Shown: in pieces, positions 7,546-14,690 of the stretch | Layout of the letters: each line of letters begins with the position of its first letter | Position numbering within the stretch: the first letter of the stretch is position 1 | Assembly (NCBI GenBank): GCA_024709185.1 | Contig: JANJXE010000032.1 | Coordinates: forward strand, 1 to 16,965 | Length of the DNA: 16,965 nt | Direction: 5' to 3' | Source: Paludibacter sp. | Lineage (GTDB): Bacteria; Bacteroidota; Bacteroidia; Bacteroidales; Paludibacteraceae | The notes under the pieces: generated by a model | The model's input: only the letters and a program-made list of their open reading frames with translations | What the model was told of the DNA's origin: nothing | Database searches by the model: none | Position numbers and translations under genes: made by a program

Positions 7546-9435
7546 ATGAATCAATTTATTAAAACACTGGAACAAAGGGGGATTATATTGCCTCCGGCGA
7601 CAATTGACATTTTAAACAATTGTCGTGGATTTACGGTATTCAACTCGGTACAGGAGCTCTCGACAGCTGCTGTAGGTGGTGAAAACAACAATTCATTCGA
7701 AGTCAGCTACGACATTCCCGGTCAGGGAGAACGTACGGAAGTAGTAGTACATCGGGTGCGCAATGGCGTTGCTGCCAACTACACCGATCCTTACATGCGT
7801 CGCCGCGACCCCGACACTATGGCTATTGCCGACGATGCACCCACCGACAAGGAACGCTTCAAAGAACGTTTTGGATACGACTTTGCCGATTTGAAACAGG
7901 AAACTTTCAACTGGTTAAAAGACCAGGAACTTGCTGTATTCTTTTATTTTGCAGGTCGTGCAGGTATTGGGGTAAGCGGAATGGCTATCGCACCGGCCAA
8001 TGCAGGTTTCTTTGCAATGGGACTTGCGATGTTGCAGCAGATTATTCCCGTTGATGAATTACCTGGTAATTTAGAACTCGACTCTATTATCTATGTAGCT
8101 CCAACCTTCCGTCATACCCATTTTGATGGAAAACAGATTGTGGTGCACAACCGCGATGGTAACCGTCACGAAATTTATTCGTATAACCTGTATCCGGGAC
8201 CCAGTGCCAAGAAAGGTCTGTACGGAGCATTGCTGACCAAAGGAGAGAAAGAAGGTTGGATTACAGCTCACTGCTCTACTGTACAAGTAGTTAGCCCTTA
8301 TGACAATATGACTACCTTTATGCACGAAGGTGCCAGTGGTGGTGGCAAAAGTGAAATGTTACAACACATCTTACGCGAACCTAACGGGCAGGTGATGATT
8401 GGAGAAAATTCAATTACGAAGGAACGTCGTTTAATTAACCTTCCTCTGTTTTCTTCCTTCCATCCGGTTACCGACGATATGGCCCTTTGTCATCCATCCA
8501 TACAGAAAGATAATGGTAAACTTACTGTTTTGGATGCTGAAAATGCCTGGTTTATCCGTGTGGATGGCGTGAAAGAATATGGCGATGATCCTTTCCTTGA
8601 AAAGATTACGTTAAAACCGCCCACTCCCCTGCTCTTCCTCAATCTGCAATCGCATCCCGACAGCACAGTGCTAATCTGGGATCATATTGAAGATCAGCCC
8701 GGCAAACCATGCCCGAACCCACGCGTGATTTTACCCCGTGAGATTGTTCCCAATGTAATTGGCACTCCTGTGTCGGTTGATGTACGCAGCTTTGGAGTTC
8801 GGACTCCTCCTAGCTCAATTGAAAATCCAAATTACGGTATTATAGGTATGTTCCACCTGCTACCACCCGCACTGGCCTGGTTGTGGCGACTGGTTTCACC
8901 ACGCGGACATGCCAATCCAAGTATAGTAGGTGGTACGGGTATGGGCTCTGAAGGTGTTGGATCGTACTGGCCATTTGCTACCGGTAAAATGGTTGAGCAC
9001 GCCAACATTCTGCTGGATCAGATTATGGCAACTCCGGCAACACGCTACACGCTTGTTCCCAACCAATTTATCGGAGTTTGGAAAGTCGGGTTCAAACCAC
9101 AGTTGCTGATGCGTGAATACTTAACCCGTCGTGGAAATGCAAAACTGAAAAAAGAACAGTATCAGGCTGCCCGTTGTCCGCTGCTGGGTTACGAGCTGAA
9201 TTACCTGACCATCGAAGGAGCAAAAATTCCATCACGCTTCCTTCAGGTATACAAACAAACCGAAATGGGTACCGAAGGATATGATAAGGGAGCTGACAAA
9301 CTGTACGATTTCTTTAAAGAAGAATTGCAACAGTACCTCACTCCGGAATTAAACCCGCTTGGACGTCAGATTATTGAAGCCTGTTTAAATGGAGCTTCTG
9401 TAGAAGAGTACAACACATTTATTCCGATGGATTAA
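7546..9435 (+). CDS. Uncharacterised PEP-carboxykinase-like P-loop protein (probably DUF4914 family)
   Basis: The function of this 629-residue protein is not known. It carries a clear P-loop, GASGGGKS (residues 262-269), in the arrangement of PEP carboxykinases: an upstream KKGLYGALLTKGEKEGWITA block ending in HCSTVQV (compare the carboxykinase stretch ending MHCSANV), then the P-loop, then a DDMA stretch resembling the kinase-2 aspartates. A further conserved-looking glycine-rich block is GGTGMGSEGVGSYWPFATG. From memory the length and pattern fit DUF4914, a family of about 630 residues. The protein is probably a cytoplasmic nucleotide-dependent enzyme, but the substrate is unknown and true PEPCK activity should not be assumed. 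There is no signal peptide and no obvious membrane segment. It follows the XRE-cupin gene by 46 bp, with a regulator-type palindrome between them. It is convergent with the MarR gene and overlaps its end by 17 bp. Confidence 0.75.
   Translation: MNQFIKTLEQRGIILPPATIDILNNCRGFTVFNSVQELSTAAVGGENNNSFEVSYDIPGQGERTEVVVHRVRNGVAANYTDPYMRRRDPDTMAIADDAPTDKERFKERFGYDFADLKQETFNWLKDQELAVFFYFAGRAGIGVSGMAIAPANAGFFAMGLAMLQQIIPVDELPGNLELDSIIYVAPTFRHTHFDGKQIVVHNRDGNRHEIYSYNLYPGPSAKKGLYGALLTKGEKEGWITAHCSTVQVVSPYDNMTTFMHEGASGGGKSEMLQHILREPNGQVMIGENSITKERRLINLPLFSSFHPVTDDMALCHPSIQKDNGKLTVLDAENAWFIRVDGVKEYGDDPFLEKITLKPPTPLLFLNLQSHPDSTVLIWDHIEDQPGKPCPNPRVILPREIVPNVIGTPVSVDVRSFGVRTPPSSIENPNYGIIGMFHLLPPALAWLWRLVSPRGHANPSIVGGTGMGSEGVGSYWPFATGKMVEHANILLDQIMATPATRYTLVPNQFIGVWKVGFKPQLLMREYLTRRGNAKLKKEQYQAARCPLLGYELNYLTIEGAKIPSRFLQVYKQTEMGTEGYDKGADKLYDFFKEELQQYLTPELNPLGRQIIEACLNGASVEEYNTFIPMD
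7598..7625. repeat. 9-bp perfect inverted repeat inside the PEPCK-like gene
   Basis: CGACAATTG (7598-7606) and CAATTGTCG (7617-7625) are exact reverse complements separated by 10 bases, within codons 18-27. The mRNA could form a hairpin near the start of the gene. Chance occurrence at this length is plausible. Confidence 0.5.
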
Positions 9436-10102
9436 CTCTCTGAAGAATATCATCAAGTTCAGTATCTTTTTCGTTCATAAAAATATGATTATGAAAATGA
9501 TCTAACTTACGCATCAGGTAGCTGAGCATATTTTGCTCCGAGGTGGTGAGATTACCTACTACAATCTTCGACACCAGGTTCATTCTGGGCAAAATGGCCA
9601 TCAGCTCCCTCGTTCCTTCCTCTGTAATTTTCAACAATTTGCTGCGGCGATCCTTCGCTCCGGCAAATTGTTGTATATATCCCTGCCGTATCAATCGGTT
9701 AACAATTTCAATACCTGAAGTTTTCTCTAACACCTGTTCCCGAATCAACTCTTGCTTGGATATACTTTCGTGAGTTAATAGCGTAATCAACAACGCAAAT
9801 TCATCCACAGTTTTAATGCCACTATCTTTCAGTGCTTTACGCGAGTACATTTTGGCGTACCTGAATAATAAACTCACCAGAATCGACACATTAGTGGCCA
9901 TTTTATTCTCATTATTCTGCCAGGCCTTCCATGCTTCATTTCCACCTCTTATCTTGTCAACCTGAAGTGTATCAGGTTGATGCACAGTATTGAGAAATCC
10001 AATAAAGTCGCTGGTTGACATGCCGGCATCATTTTCCGGAAGCTGCTTTTCGTATTCTTCCAGATAATCTAACAAATCAAAAATGATGGTTTTTGTCCGC
10101 AT
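9419..10102 (-). CDS. MarR-type winged-helix regulator with N-terminal extension
   Basis: The 227-residue protein contains a MarR winged-helix domain in roughly residues 70-200. The wing is seen as AGAKDRRSKLLKITEEG, preceded by the helix-turn-helix VDEFALLITLLTHESISKQE and LIRQGYI. MarR proteins are usually 140-160 residues dimeric repressors that release DNA on binding a ligand. Here about 70 extra N-terminal residues of unknown role precede the domain. The gene is divergent from crtB across a 116-bp spacer holding two matching palindromes, so it is the likely regulator of the carotenoid operon and of itself. It ends inside the last codons of the PEPCK-like gene on the other strand. Confidence 0.85.
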   Translation of the reverse strand: MRTKTIIFDLLDYLEEYEKQLPENDAGMSTSDFIGFLNTVHQPDTLQVDKIRGGNEAWKAWQNNENKMATNVSILVSLLFRYAKMYSRKALKDSGIKTVDEFALLITLLTHESISKQELIREQVLEKTSGIEIVNRLIRQGYIQQFAGAKDRRSKLLKITEEGTRELMAILPRMNLVSKIVVGNLTTSEQNMLSYLMRKLDHFHNHIFMNEKDTELDDILQRVNPSE

Positions 10103-10151
10103 GAGATTGTACTTGAGTGAATCGTAAAAAATAATTTTTTGTTATTAGAAC

Positions 10152-10167
10152 AAATTTGTACCAATTT
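10152..10167. promoter_or_regulatory. MarR operator candidate, site 1
   Basis: AAATTTGTACCAATTT is a 16-bp palindrome centred on GTAC with one mismatched pair. It is repeated almost exactly 30 bp downstream. It lies in the divergent marR-crtB spacer and includes most of the self-complementary CAAATTTG (10151-10158), a 7-of-8 match to the -7 consensus on both strands. Confidence 0.6.
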
Positions 10168-10182
10168 TGTTTAGATGATATG

Positions 10183-10196
10183 AATTTGTACTAATT
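10183..10196. promoter_or_regulatory. MarR operator candidate, site 2
   Basis: AATTTGTACTAATT is a 14-bp GTAC-centred palindrome with one mismatched pair. It matches site 1 at 13 of 14 positions. The centres are 30 bp apart, about three helical turns, so dimers would sit on the same face of the DNA. It partly overlaps a TGAATTTG (10181-10188) that may act as the crtB -7 box. Confidence 0.6.
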
Positions 10197-10218
10197 ACAT
10201 CGATTAAACACTTAGCCA

Positions 10219-11055
10219 ATGGACTTGTACGCTAAAACAACGTTTGAAATTTCCCGCTTGATAGCACGGAACTACAGTACTTCGTTCTATCTCTCGTCCA
10301 ATCTTCTTAAAAATGAAGATAAGCGAGCAATTTTCTCTATTTACGGTTTTGTTCGCATCGCCGACGAAATTGTAGATACCTTTCATGAATACGATAAAAG
10401 TAAATTAATTAATGTTTTCGAGCAGCAATTGCGTGATGCTCTCGAAACTGGTATCAGTACTAATCCTGTTTTACATTCGTTTCAGCTCACTGTACGCCGG
10501 TATAATATTCCTTACGAGCTGATCGATGCTTTTCTTCACAGCATGAAGATGGATTTGGAGAAATCGACCTATCAATCGAAAGCCGAAACAGAGGAATACG
10601 TACATGGTTCGGCCAATGTAGTCGGATTGATGTGTCTAAAGGTGTTTACAAACAACAACGTTCAAGAGTACAACCGACTAAAGCTTCCTGCAATGAAGCT
10701 GGGCTCAGCCTTTCAAAAAGTTAATTTCCTGCGGGATTTGAATGCAGATATCAATGGTTTAAACCGAACCTATTTTAGTGACTATGATTTTGATAAATTC
10801 GATGACCAGGCAAAAGCTAAGTTGGTAAAGGAAATTCGTGGAGAGTTTAATGAAGCTTATCTGGGCATCCGTCAATTGCCCGGGCGCTCACGACTGGCAG
10901 TTCTTACTGCTTACTATTATTACATCAGTTTATTGAAGCGCATAGAACTAACGCCCCCGCAGCAGGTAATGAATGCACGAATCAGTGTACCCAATTACTA
11001 CAAAATATTGTTGTTGATAAAAGCGATGATAGTATATAAATTAAAGTTGATATAA
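10219..11055 (+). CDS. crtB: Phytoene synthase
   Basis: The 278-residue enzyme joins two geranylgeranyl diphosphates to make phytoene, the first committed carotenoid step. It has the two aspartate-rich motifs that bind the diphosphates through magnesium: D49-x3-D53 (in RIADEIVDTF) and D173-x3-D177 (in FLRDLNADINGLNRTYF). The start region KTTFEISRLIARNYSTSFY is also typical of the squalene/phytoene synthase family. Adjacent idi, cruF-like and crtI genes favour phytoene over squalene as the product. It is the first gene of a tight operon, with only 4 bp to idi. The last ~25 residues are hydrophobic and basic and may sit at the membrane. Its expression is probably controlled through the palindromes in the 116-bp spacer shared with marR. 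Confidence 0.93.
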   Translation: MDLYAKTTFEISRLIARNYSTSFYLSSNLLKNEDKRAIFSIYGFVRIADEIVDTFHEYDKSKLINVFEQQLRDALETGISTNPVLHSFQLTVRRYNIPYELIDAFLHSMKMDLEKSTYQSKAETEEYVHGSANVVGLMCLKVFTNNNVQEYNRLKLPAMKLGSAFQKVNFLRDLNADINGLNRTYFSDYDFDKFDDQAKAKLVKEIRGEFNEAYLGIRQLPGRSRLAVLTAYYYYISLLKRIELTPPQQVMNARISVPNYYKILLLIKAMIVYKLKLI

Positions 11056-11059
11056 GAAG

Positions 11060-11584
11060 ATGAAAAGTAAAGAAGAGGTTATACTGGTGGATGAAAACGA
11101 TGTGGAAACCGGTACTATGGAGAAAATGGAGGCCCATCACGGTGCTCATTTGCATAGGGCTATTTCTGTTTTTATAACGGATACAGAGGGTCGCTGGCTA
11201 TTGCAACAACGAACCCTGGAAAAATACCATTCGAAAGGTAAATGGTCGAATACCTGTTGCAGTCATCCTGCCCCCGGCGAGCTGACAATTGAGGCCGCCA
11301 ACAGAAGATTGATGCAGGAAATGGGAATGACAGCTGATTTAACTGATTTATTTCAGTTTCAGTATAAGGCAGAGCTGGAGAATAATCTGACTGAACATGA
11401 AATTGATCATGTATTTCTGGGAGTTACCAATCAGCTTCCCAATCCTAATACCAGCGAGGTAATGAATTATCGCTATCTTTCGTTTGAAGAATTACAGCTG
11501 GAAATTGAAAATGCTCCCGATCAGTTTTCTGAATGGTTTAAAATGATTTACAAGGATGTTCACCAACACATATTGGAGCGATAA
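11060..11584 (+). CDS. idi: Isopentenyl-diphosphate delta-isomerase, type 1 (Nudix fold)
   Basis: The 174-residue protein interconverts isopentenyl and dimethylallyl diphosphate and so balances the precursor pool for carotenoids. The catalytic cysteine C67 is in NTCCSHP, matching the Cys-x-His-Pro motif of type 1 enzymes. The Nudix-like helix is at GELTIEAANRRLMQEMGM (73-90), and the catalytic/metal-binding glutamates are E112 and E114 in TEHEIDHVF. Length and motif spacing match the E. coli enzyme closely. The gene is 4 bp after crtB and 9 bp before the cruF-like gene, clearly within the operon. Confidence 0.95.
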   Translation: MKSKEEVILVDENDVETGTMEKMEAHHGAHLHRAISVFITDTEGRWLLQQRTLEKYHSKGKWSNTCCSHPAPGELTIEAANRRLMQEMGMTADLTDLFQFQYKAELENNLTEHEIDHVFLGVTNQLPNPNTSEVMNYRYLSFEELQLEIENAPDQFSEWFKMIYKDVHQHILER

Positions 11585-11593
11585 TCGTAAGCT

Positions 11594-12250
11594 ATGAACA
11601 AACAAGAGACAGTTAAGATTTTTCGTAATCCGGGCTATGTATCAGTTATCCTGCTGATTTTCTATAGTGTAGGCATTGCAGGAATGGTATGGGAAGTAAG
11701 TCGGCCTTACTTTATTCACCTTACTCCTTTTGCTTTACTGTTGAGTTTAGGATTCCTGATGATTAATCACCTGACAAAACCAGGCTTCAAAGAACTGACT
11801 GCTGTTGTAATCATTTACCTCACAGGTTATTTTATCGAAGTAATTGGTGTGAATACCGGTCTCATTTTCGGTGAATATGTTTATGGTGCAGGTCTGGGGC
11901 CAAAACTGCTTGCCACTCCCCTGATGATAGGTATAAACTGGCTGATGCTGGTGTATCTTACAGCAGCATATTTTCAGTCATTTCGTATAAAGACTGTGTT
12001 TGTTGTGCTGCTGGGTGCCACCACAATGTTGATTTACGACCTGATACTGGAACAAATTGCACCGGTAATCGATTTATGGAGCTGGACTGGCGACAAAGTA
12101 CCTTTTCAAAACTATGTCGCCTGGTGGATAATTGCTGTATTAATGCATAGTATTGTCGCTATATTGCGCATTAAACTATCCAATCGGATTGCAATGCCGG
12201 TGTTTATAGCTCAATTTTTATTTTTTGTCATCCTTTTACTGTTGATGTAA
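11594..12250 (+). CDS. cruF: CruF-like carotenoid 1,2-hydratase (DUF422 integral membrane protein)
   Basis: The 218-residue protein is very hydrophobic, with about six or seven membrane spans. It carries the DUF422/Caroten_synth signature GYFIEVIGVNTGLIFGEY (conserved E, G, TG and FGxY) followed by a P-x-n-W block (ATPLMIGINWLML). Characterised members (CruF in cyanobacteria and Deinococcus, the bacterioruberin hydratase in haloarchaea) add water across the C1'-C2' bond of an acyclic psi-end, making a tertiary hydroxyl group. That hydroxyl is the attachment point for a sugar, which fits the acyltransferase and glycosyltransferase genes that follow directly (2 bp gap and a 4 bp overlap). It lacks the features I would expect of a CrtYcd-type lycopene cyclase, the main alternative for a small membrane protein in such an operon. 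Confidence 0.82.
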   Translation: MNKQETVKIFRNPGYVSVILLIFYSVGIAGMVWEVSRPYFIHLTPFALLLSLGFLMINHLTKPGFKELTAVVIIYLTGYFIEVIGVNTGLIFGEYVYGAGLGPKLLATPLMIGINWLMLVYLTAAYFQSFRIKTVFVVLLGATTMLIYDLILEQIAPVIDLWSWTGDKVPFQNYVAWWIIAVLMHSIVAILRIKLSNRIAMPVFIAQFLFFVILLLLM

Positions 12251-12252
12251 TC

Positions 12253-12873
12253 ATGATAGAGGCAAAACATAATCCATTGGTGTATGGTTTCTTTAAAAAC
12301 TATTCACGCATCCGCATCCGGAAAACGTTTCAGGAGGTGGTGATACGGGGTGATGTATCCTCTGTCGGAAAACCGGTTTTATTGTTATCGAATCATATAA
12401 GCTGGTGGGATGGATTTGGGGGATTGTACCTGAATGAAAAAGTATTTGGCCGTAAGTTCCATTTCATGATGGATGAGGAACAACTCCGTCAGCGTTGGCT
12501 ATTTTCGTATAGCGGGGGTTTTTCTATCCGTCCTAACAGTCGGTCGCTGTTCGAAAGTTTACACTACACCGAACAATTGCTTAGTAAGCCCGAAAACCTG
12601 GTGGTCATTTATCCTCAGGGAAAACTCTTTTCGTCGCATACATATGAAGTGCAATTTAAAAAAGGGATTGAAAGACTTCGTTTCAACCAGGAATTAAAGC
12701 CCGATGTATATTTTTTGGTGCAACTTACCGACTATTTTCAATTTGAAAAACCAACTTTGTATTTTTATCTTCAGAAAGCAACAGATGAAGTAATCGCCAA
12801 CCACAGCTACGAATTGGCTTACAACAAGTTCTATCAACAAACCCTTCAACTACACAGCCAACTGACCGTATGA
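12253..12873 (+). CDS. PlsC-type acyltransferase, probably acting on the carotenoid glycoside (CruD-like role)
   Basis: The 206-residue protein belongs to the lysophospholipid acyltransferase superfamily. The catalytic HX4D motif is H48-x4-D53 in NHISWWDG, and the acceptor-binding block is YPQGK (120-124), where classical PlsC has FPEG; the E to Q change is notable. Members in carotenoid clusters attach a fatty acid to the sugar of a carotenoid glycoside. That role is inferred from the neighbours: CruF-like hydratase before it and GT2 after it. Activity on phospholipids cannot be excluded. There is no signal peptide, and it probably acts at the inner face of the cytoplasmic membrane. Its stop overlaps the GT2 start (ATGA). 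Confidence 0.8.
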   Translation: MIEAKHNPLVYGFFKNYSRIRIRKTFQEVVIRGDVSSVGKPVLLLSNHISWWDGFGGLYLNEKVFGRKFHFMMDEEQLRQRWLFSYSGGFSIRPNSRSLFESLHYTEQLLSKPENLVVIYPQGKLFSSHTYEVQFKKGIERLRFNQELKPDVYFLVQLTDYFQFEKPTLYFYLQKATDEVIANHSYELAYNKFYQQTLQLHSQLTV

Positions 12874-13979
12874 GCACTGAATTAGTACTGACCGGAATAG
12901 CCTGGGCAGTGGCAGGATTTGCCTTGTTACAGACTTTAATAGCAATCGTAAACTATGTGTTTCGTGCCGATTATGGTATGTATAGTAATATTGATCAACA
13001 CGACCTGGTATCTGTTGTTATTCCCGTGAGGAATGAAGAATCAACAATTGGCAACCTGCTCGACGATTTGGGAAAACAAAGTTACCCTACGCTCGAAATT
13101 ATTGTTGTAAACGATGATTCAACCGACGAAACTGAGGCTGTTGTACAATCAAAGCAGCAGCTTAATTCTGCTATTCAACTTGTCGATGCAGGAATAAAAA
13201 AAGAGGATTGGCTGGGTAAGAATCAAGCTTGCTTTGCAGGTTCACGCATAGCCAAAGGTCGCTATCTGCTTTTTCTGGATGCCGATGTCAGGTTAGGCTC
13301 CAATGCCATTGCATCGACCCTCGCCTATCTACAACGCAGAAAACTGGTATTTATGTCGGTATTTCCTACTCAAATTATTCTATCAAAGGCTCTGTACAAG
13401 ATTGTTCCCCTGATGAATTACATCCTTTTGAGTTTACTTCCTTTAGTTCTGGTGCGCATATCGCGCTTTTCATCTTTGTCGGCTGCCAACGGACAATTTA
13501 TGTTGTTCGACCACCAGCTGTACAAAGCACTGGAGCCTCACAAACGCTACCGCAACGAAAAAGTCGAAGATATTCACATCGCACGATACATAAAAAAAAG
13601 GCAATATCGGATAGACTGCCTTACCGGAAACGAAGATATAACATGTAAAATGTACGACACTTACAACGATGCCCTCGAAGGTTTCAGTAAAAATGTCTTC
13701 GCGTTCTTTGGGAATTCAACGGTTGCAGGTCTGGCATTTTGGTTTATTACTTTTAGCGGGATTTTCTGGATGATTTTTCTTCCCTGGTACATGCTCCCGG
13801 CATACCTGTCGATGATGCTAGTCACTCGTTGGCTAATATCCCTGATCAGTAACCAAAAGGTTGGTATTAATATCCGATTGCATTACGAACAGATTTGGAC
13901 CCTTGGCAAATTAATGTGCAGGGCTTTAAAACACTCTAAAAACAAAAGCTACCAATGGAAAGGAAGAACTATAGCCTGA
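12870..13979 (+). CDS. GT2 membrane glycosyltransferase, probable carotenoid glycosyltransferase (CruC-like role)
   Basis: The 369-residue protein is a GT-A fold family 2 enzyme. It has an N-terminal membrane helix (about 5-30), the nucleotide-sugar site VVNDDSTDE (79-87), a DxD metal motif D137-A-D139 in LFLDADV, an acceptor-side EDIHIARYIKKR block, and two or three C-terminal membrane helices (about 280-335). This layout (one N-terminal helix, cytosolic GT-A domain, C-terminal helices) is shared with carotenoid glycosyltransferases of the CruC/CrtQ type. With the CruF-like hydratase and the PlsC-type enzyme encoded just upstream, the simplest reading is sugar transfer to the tertiary carotenoid hydroxyl. 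Other lipid acceptors are possible. It overlaps the preceding gene by 4 bp and the following gene by 25 bp. Confidence 0.82.
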   Translation: MSTELVLTGIAWAVAGFALLQTLIAIVNYVFRADYGMYSNIDQHDLVSVVIPVRNEESTIGNLLDDLGKQSYPTLEIIVVNDDSTDETEAVVQSKQQLNSAIQLVDAGIKKEDWLGKNQACFAGSRIAKGRYLLFLDADVRLGSNAIASTLAYLQRRKLVFMSVFPTQIILSKALYKIVPLMNYILLSLLPLVLVRISRFSSLSAANGQFMLFDHQLYKALEPHKRYRNEKVEDIHIARYIKKRQYRIDCLTGNEDITCKMYDTYNDALEGFSKNVFAFFGNSTVAGLAFWFITFSGIFWMIFLPWYMLPAYLSMMLVTRWLISLISNQKVGINIRLHYEQIWTLGKLMCRALKHSKNKSYQWKGRTIA

Positions 13980-14680
13980 TTATTGTCCTTATGCTGCCTG
14001 CGCTACTGGTGGCATCGTCGCCGGCACAGCGGGTGTACGAGGCTTATATCAGTGGCACTATGAGCCAGTGGAAGCAGGTGCTTAACGAGGTGCACTTACA
14101 AAAAAGTCCCACATCGGTACAATTACTGGAACGGGTAAATTTTCAGTATGGCTATATTGCCTGGTGTATCGGGAATAAAAAAAATACCGAAGCACGGGAA
14201 TGGATTCCGCGTATGGAAGATGATTTGAAGCAACTTGAAAAATCGGCTTATTCACTGGCATCGGTGTACGCCTATCGTGCGGCATTGTACGGATACCGAA
14301 TCGGAGTGAACAAATTGCAGGCTCCGTTTCTGGGACCAAAAAGCAACGAATATGCTCAGAAAGCAATTAAAGCTGATCCCCAAAACCCGTTGGGCTATCA
14401 ACAGTATGGTAACATCCTTTTTTACACCCCGTTCTTATTCGGTGGCTCAAAGGATGATGCCGGAAGCCATTTGCTGAAAGCGATGGAGTTGATGGAACGA
14501 AATCCTGAACAGTTAAAGTGGAACTGGAACTATCTGAGCTTACTGACTGCCATTGCCGAAATGTATTACGAAACCAATCAACGCGATAAGGCAGTGTATT
14601 ATTTGCGCAAATCTTTAAAAAGAGAACCCGCCTATCAGTGGGTTAAGAATGAGTTATTACCAAGATATTTAAAAAATTAA
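13955..14680 (+). CDS. Secreted TPR-repeat protein of unknown function within the carotenoid operon
   Basis: I do not recognise a specific function. The 241-residue protein begins with a probable signal peptide (MERKNYSLIIVLMLPALLVA, cleavage likely just before or after SSPAQ), so it should be exported to the periplasm. The C-terminal half has tetratricopeptide-like helices, for example YAQKAIKADPQNPLGYQQYG and AEMYYETNQRDKAVYYLRKS (about 125-235). A PFLFGGSKDDAG stretch in between resembles a conserved loop seen in other TPR proteins of this phylum. The ATG at 13955 is preferred over the one at 13991 because it supplies the basic residues before the hydrophobic core. That choice gives a 25-bp overlap with the GT2 gene. 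It ends 10 bp before crtI, so it is embedded in the carotenoid operon, perhaps as a scaffold. Confidence 0.75.
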   Translation: MERKNYSLIIVLMLPALLVASSPAQRVYEAYISGTMSQWKQVLNEVHLQKSPTSVQLLERVNFQYGYIAWCIGNKKNTEAREWIPRMEDDLKQLEKSAYSLASVYAYRAALYGYRIGVNKLQAPFLGPKSNEYAQKAIKADPQNPLGYQQYGNILFYTPFLFGGSKDDAGSHLLKAMELMERNPEQLKWNWNYLSLLTAIAEMYYETNQRDKAVYYLRKSLKREPAYQWVKNELLPRYLKN

Positions 14681-14690
14681 TTAAGAATAT

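Noticed and set aside
7546..9435. Genuine gluconeogenic PEP carboxykinase (pckA)
   Set aside because: The P-loop and a few blocks match the superfamily, but the P-loop sequence (GASGGGKSE instead of GLSGTGKT), the length and the remaining sequence do not fit either the ATP- or GTP-dependent enzyme.
10128..10158. Standard -33/-7 promoter for crtB using CAAATTTG as the -7 box
   Set aside because: There is no TTG about 20 bp upstream, and the box is self-complementary and better explained as part of the palindromic operator. The promoter position remains undecided.
11594..12250. Lycopene cyclase (CrtYcd type) for the small membrane protein in the carotenoid operon
   Set aside because: The protein shows the DUF422/CruF signature (EVIGVNTGLIFGEY, then ATPLMIGINW) and not the two-repeat pattern of heterodimeric-type cyclases.
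13229..13648. 139-codon open frame in another plus-strand frame inside the GT2 gene
   Set aside because: It lies wholly within a well-supported GT2 coding region, has no family resemblance and has a low-complexity, basic composition typical of a shadow frame.
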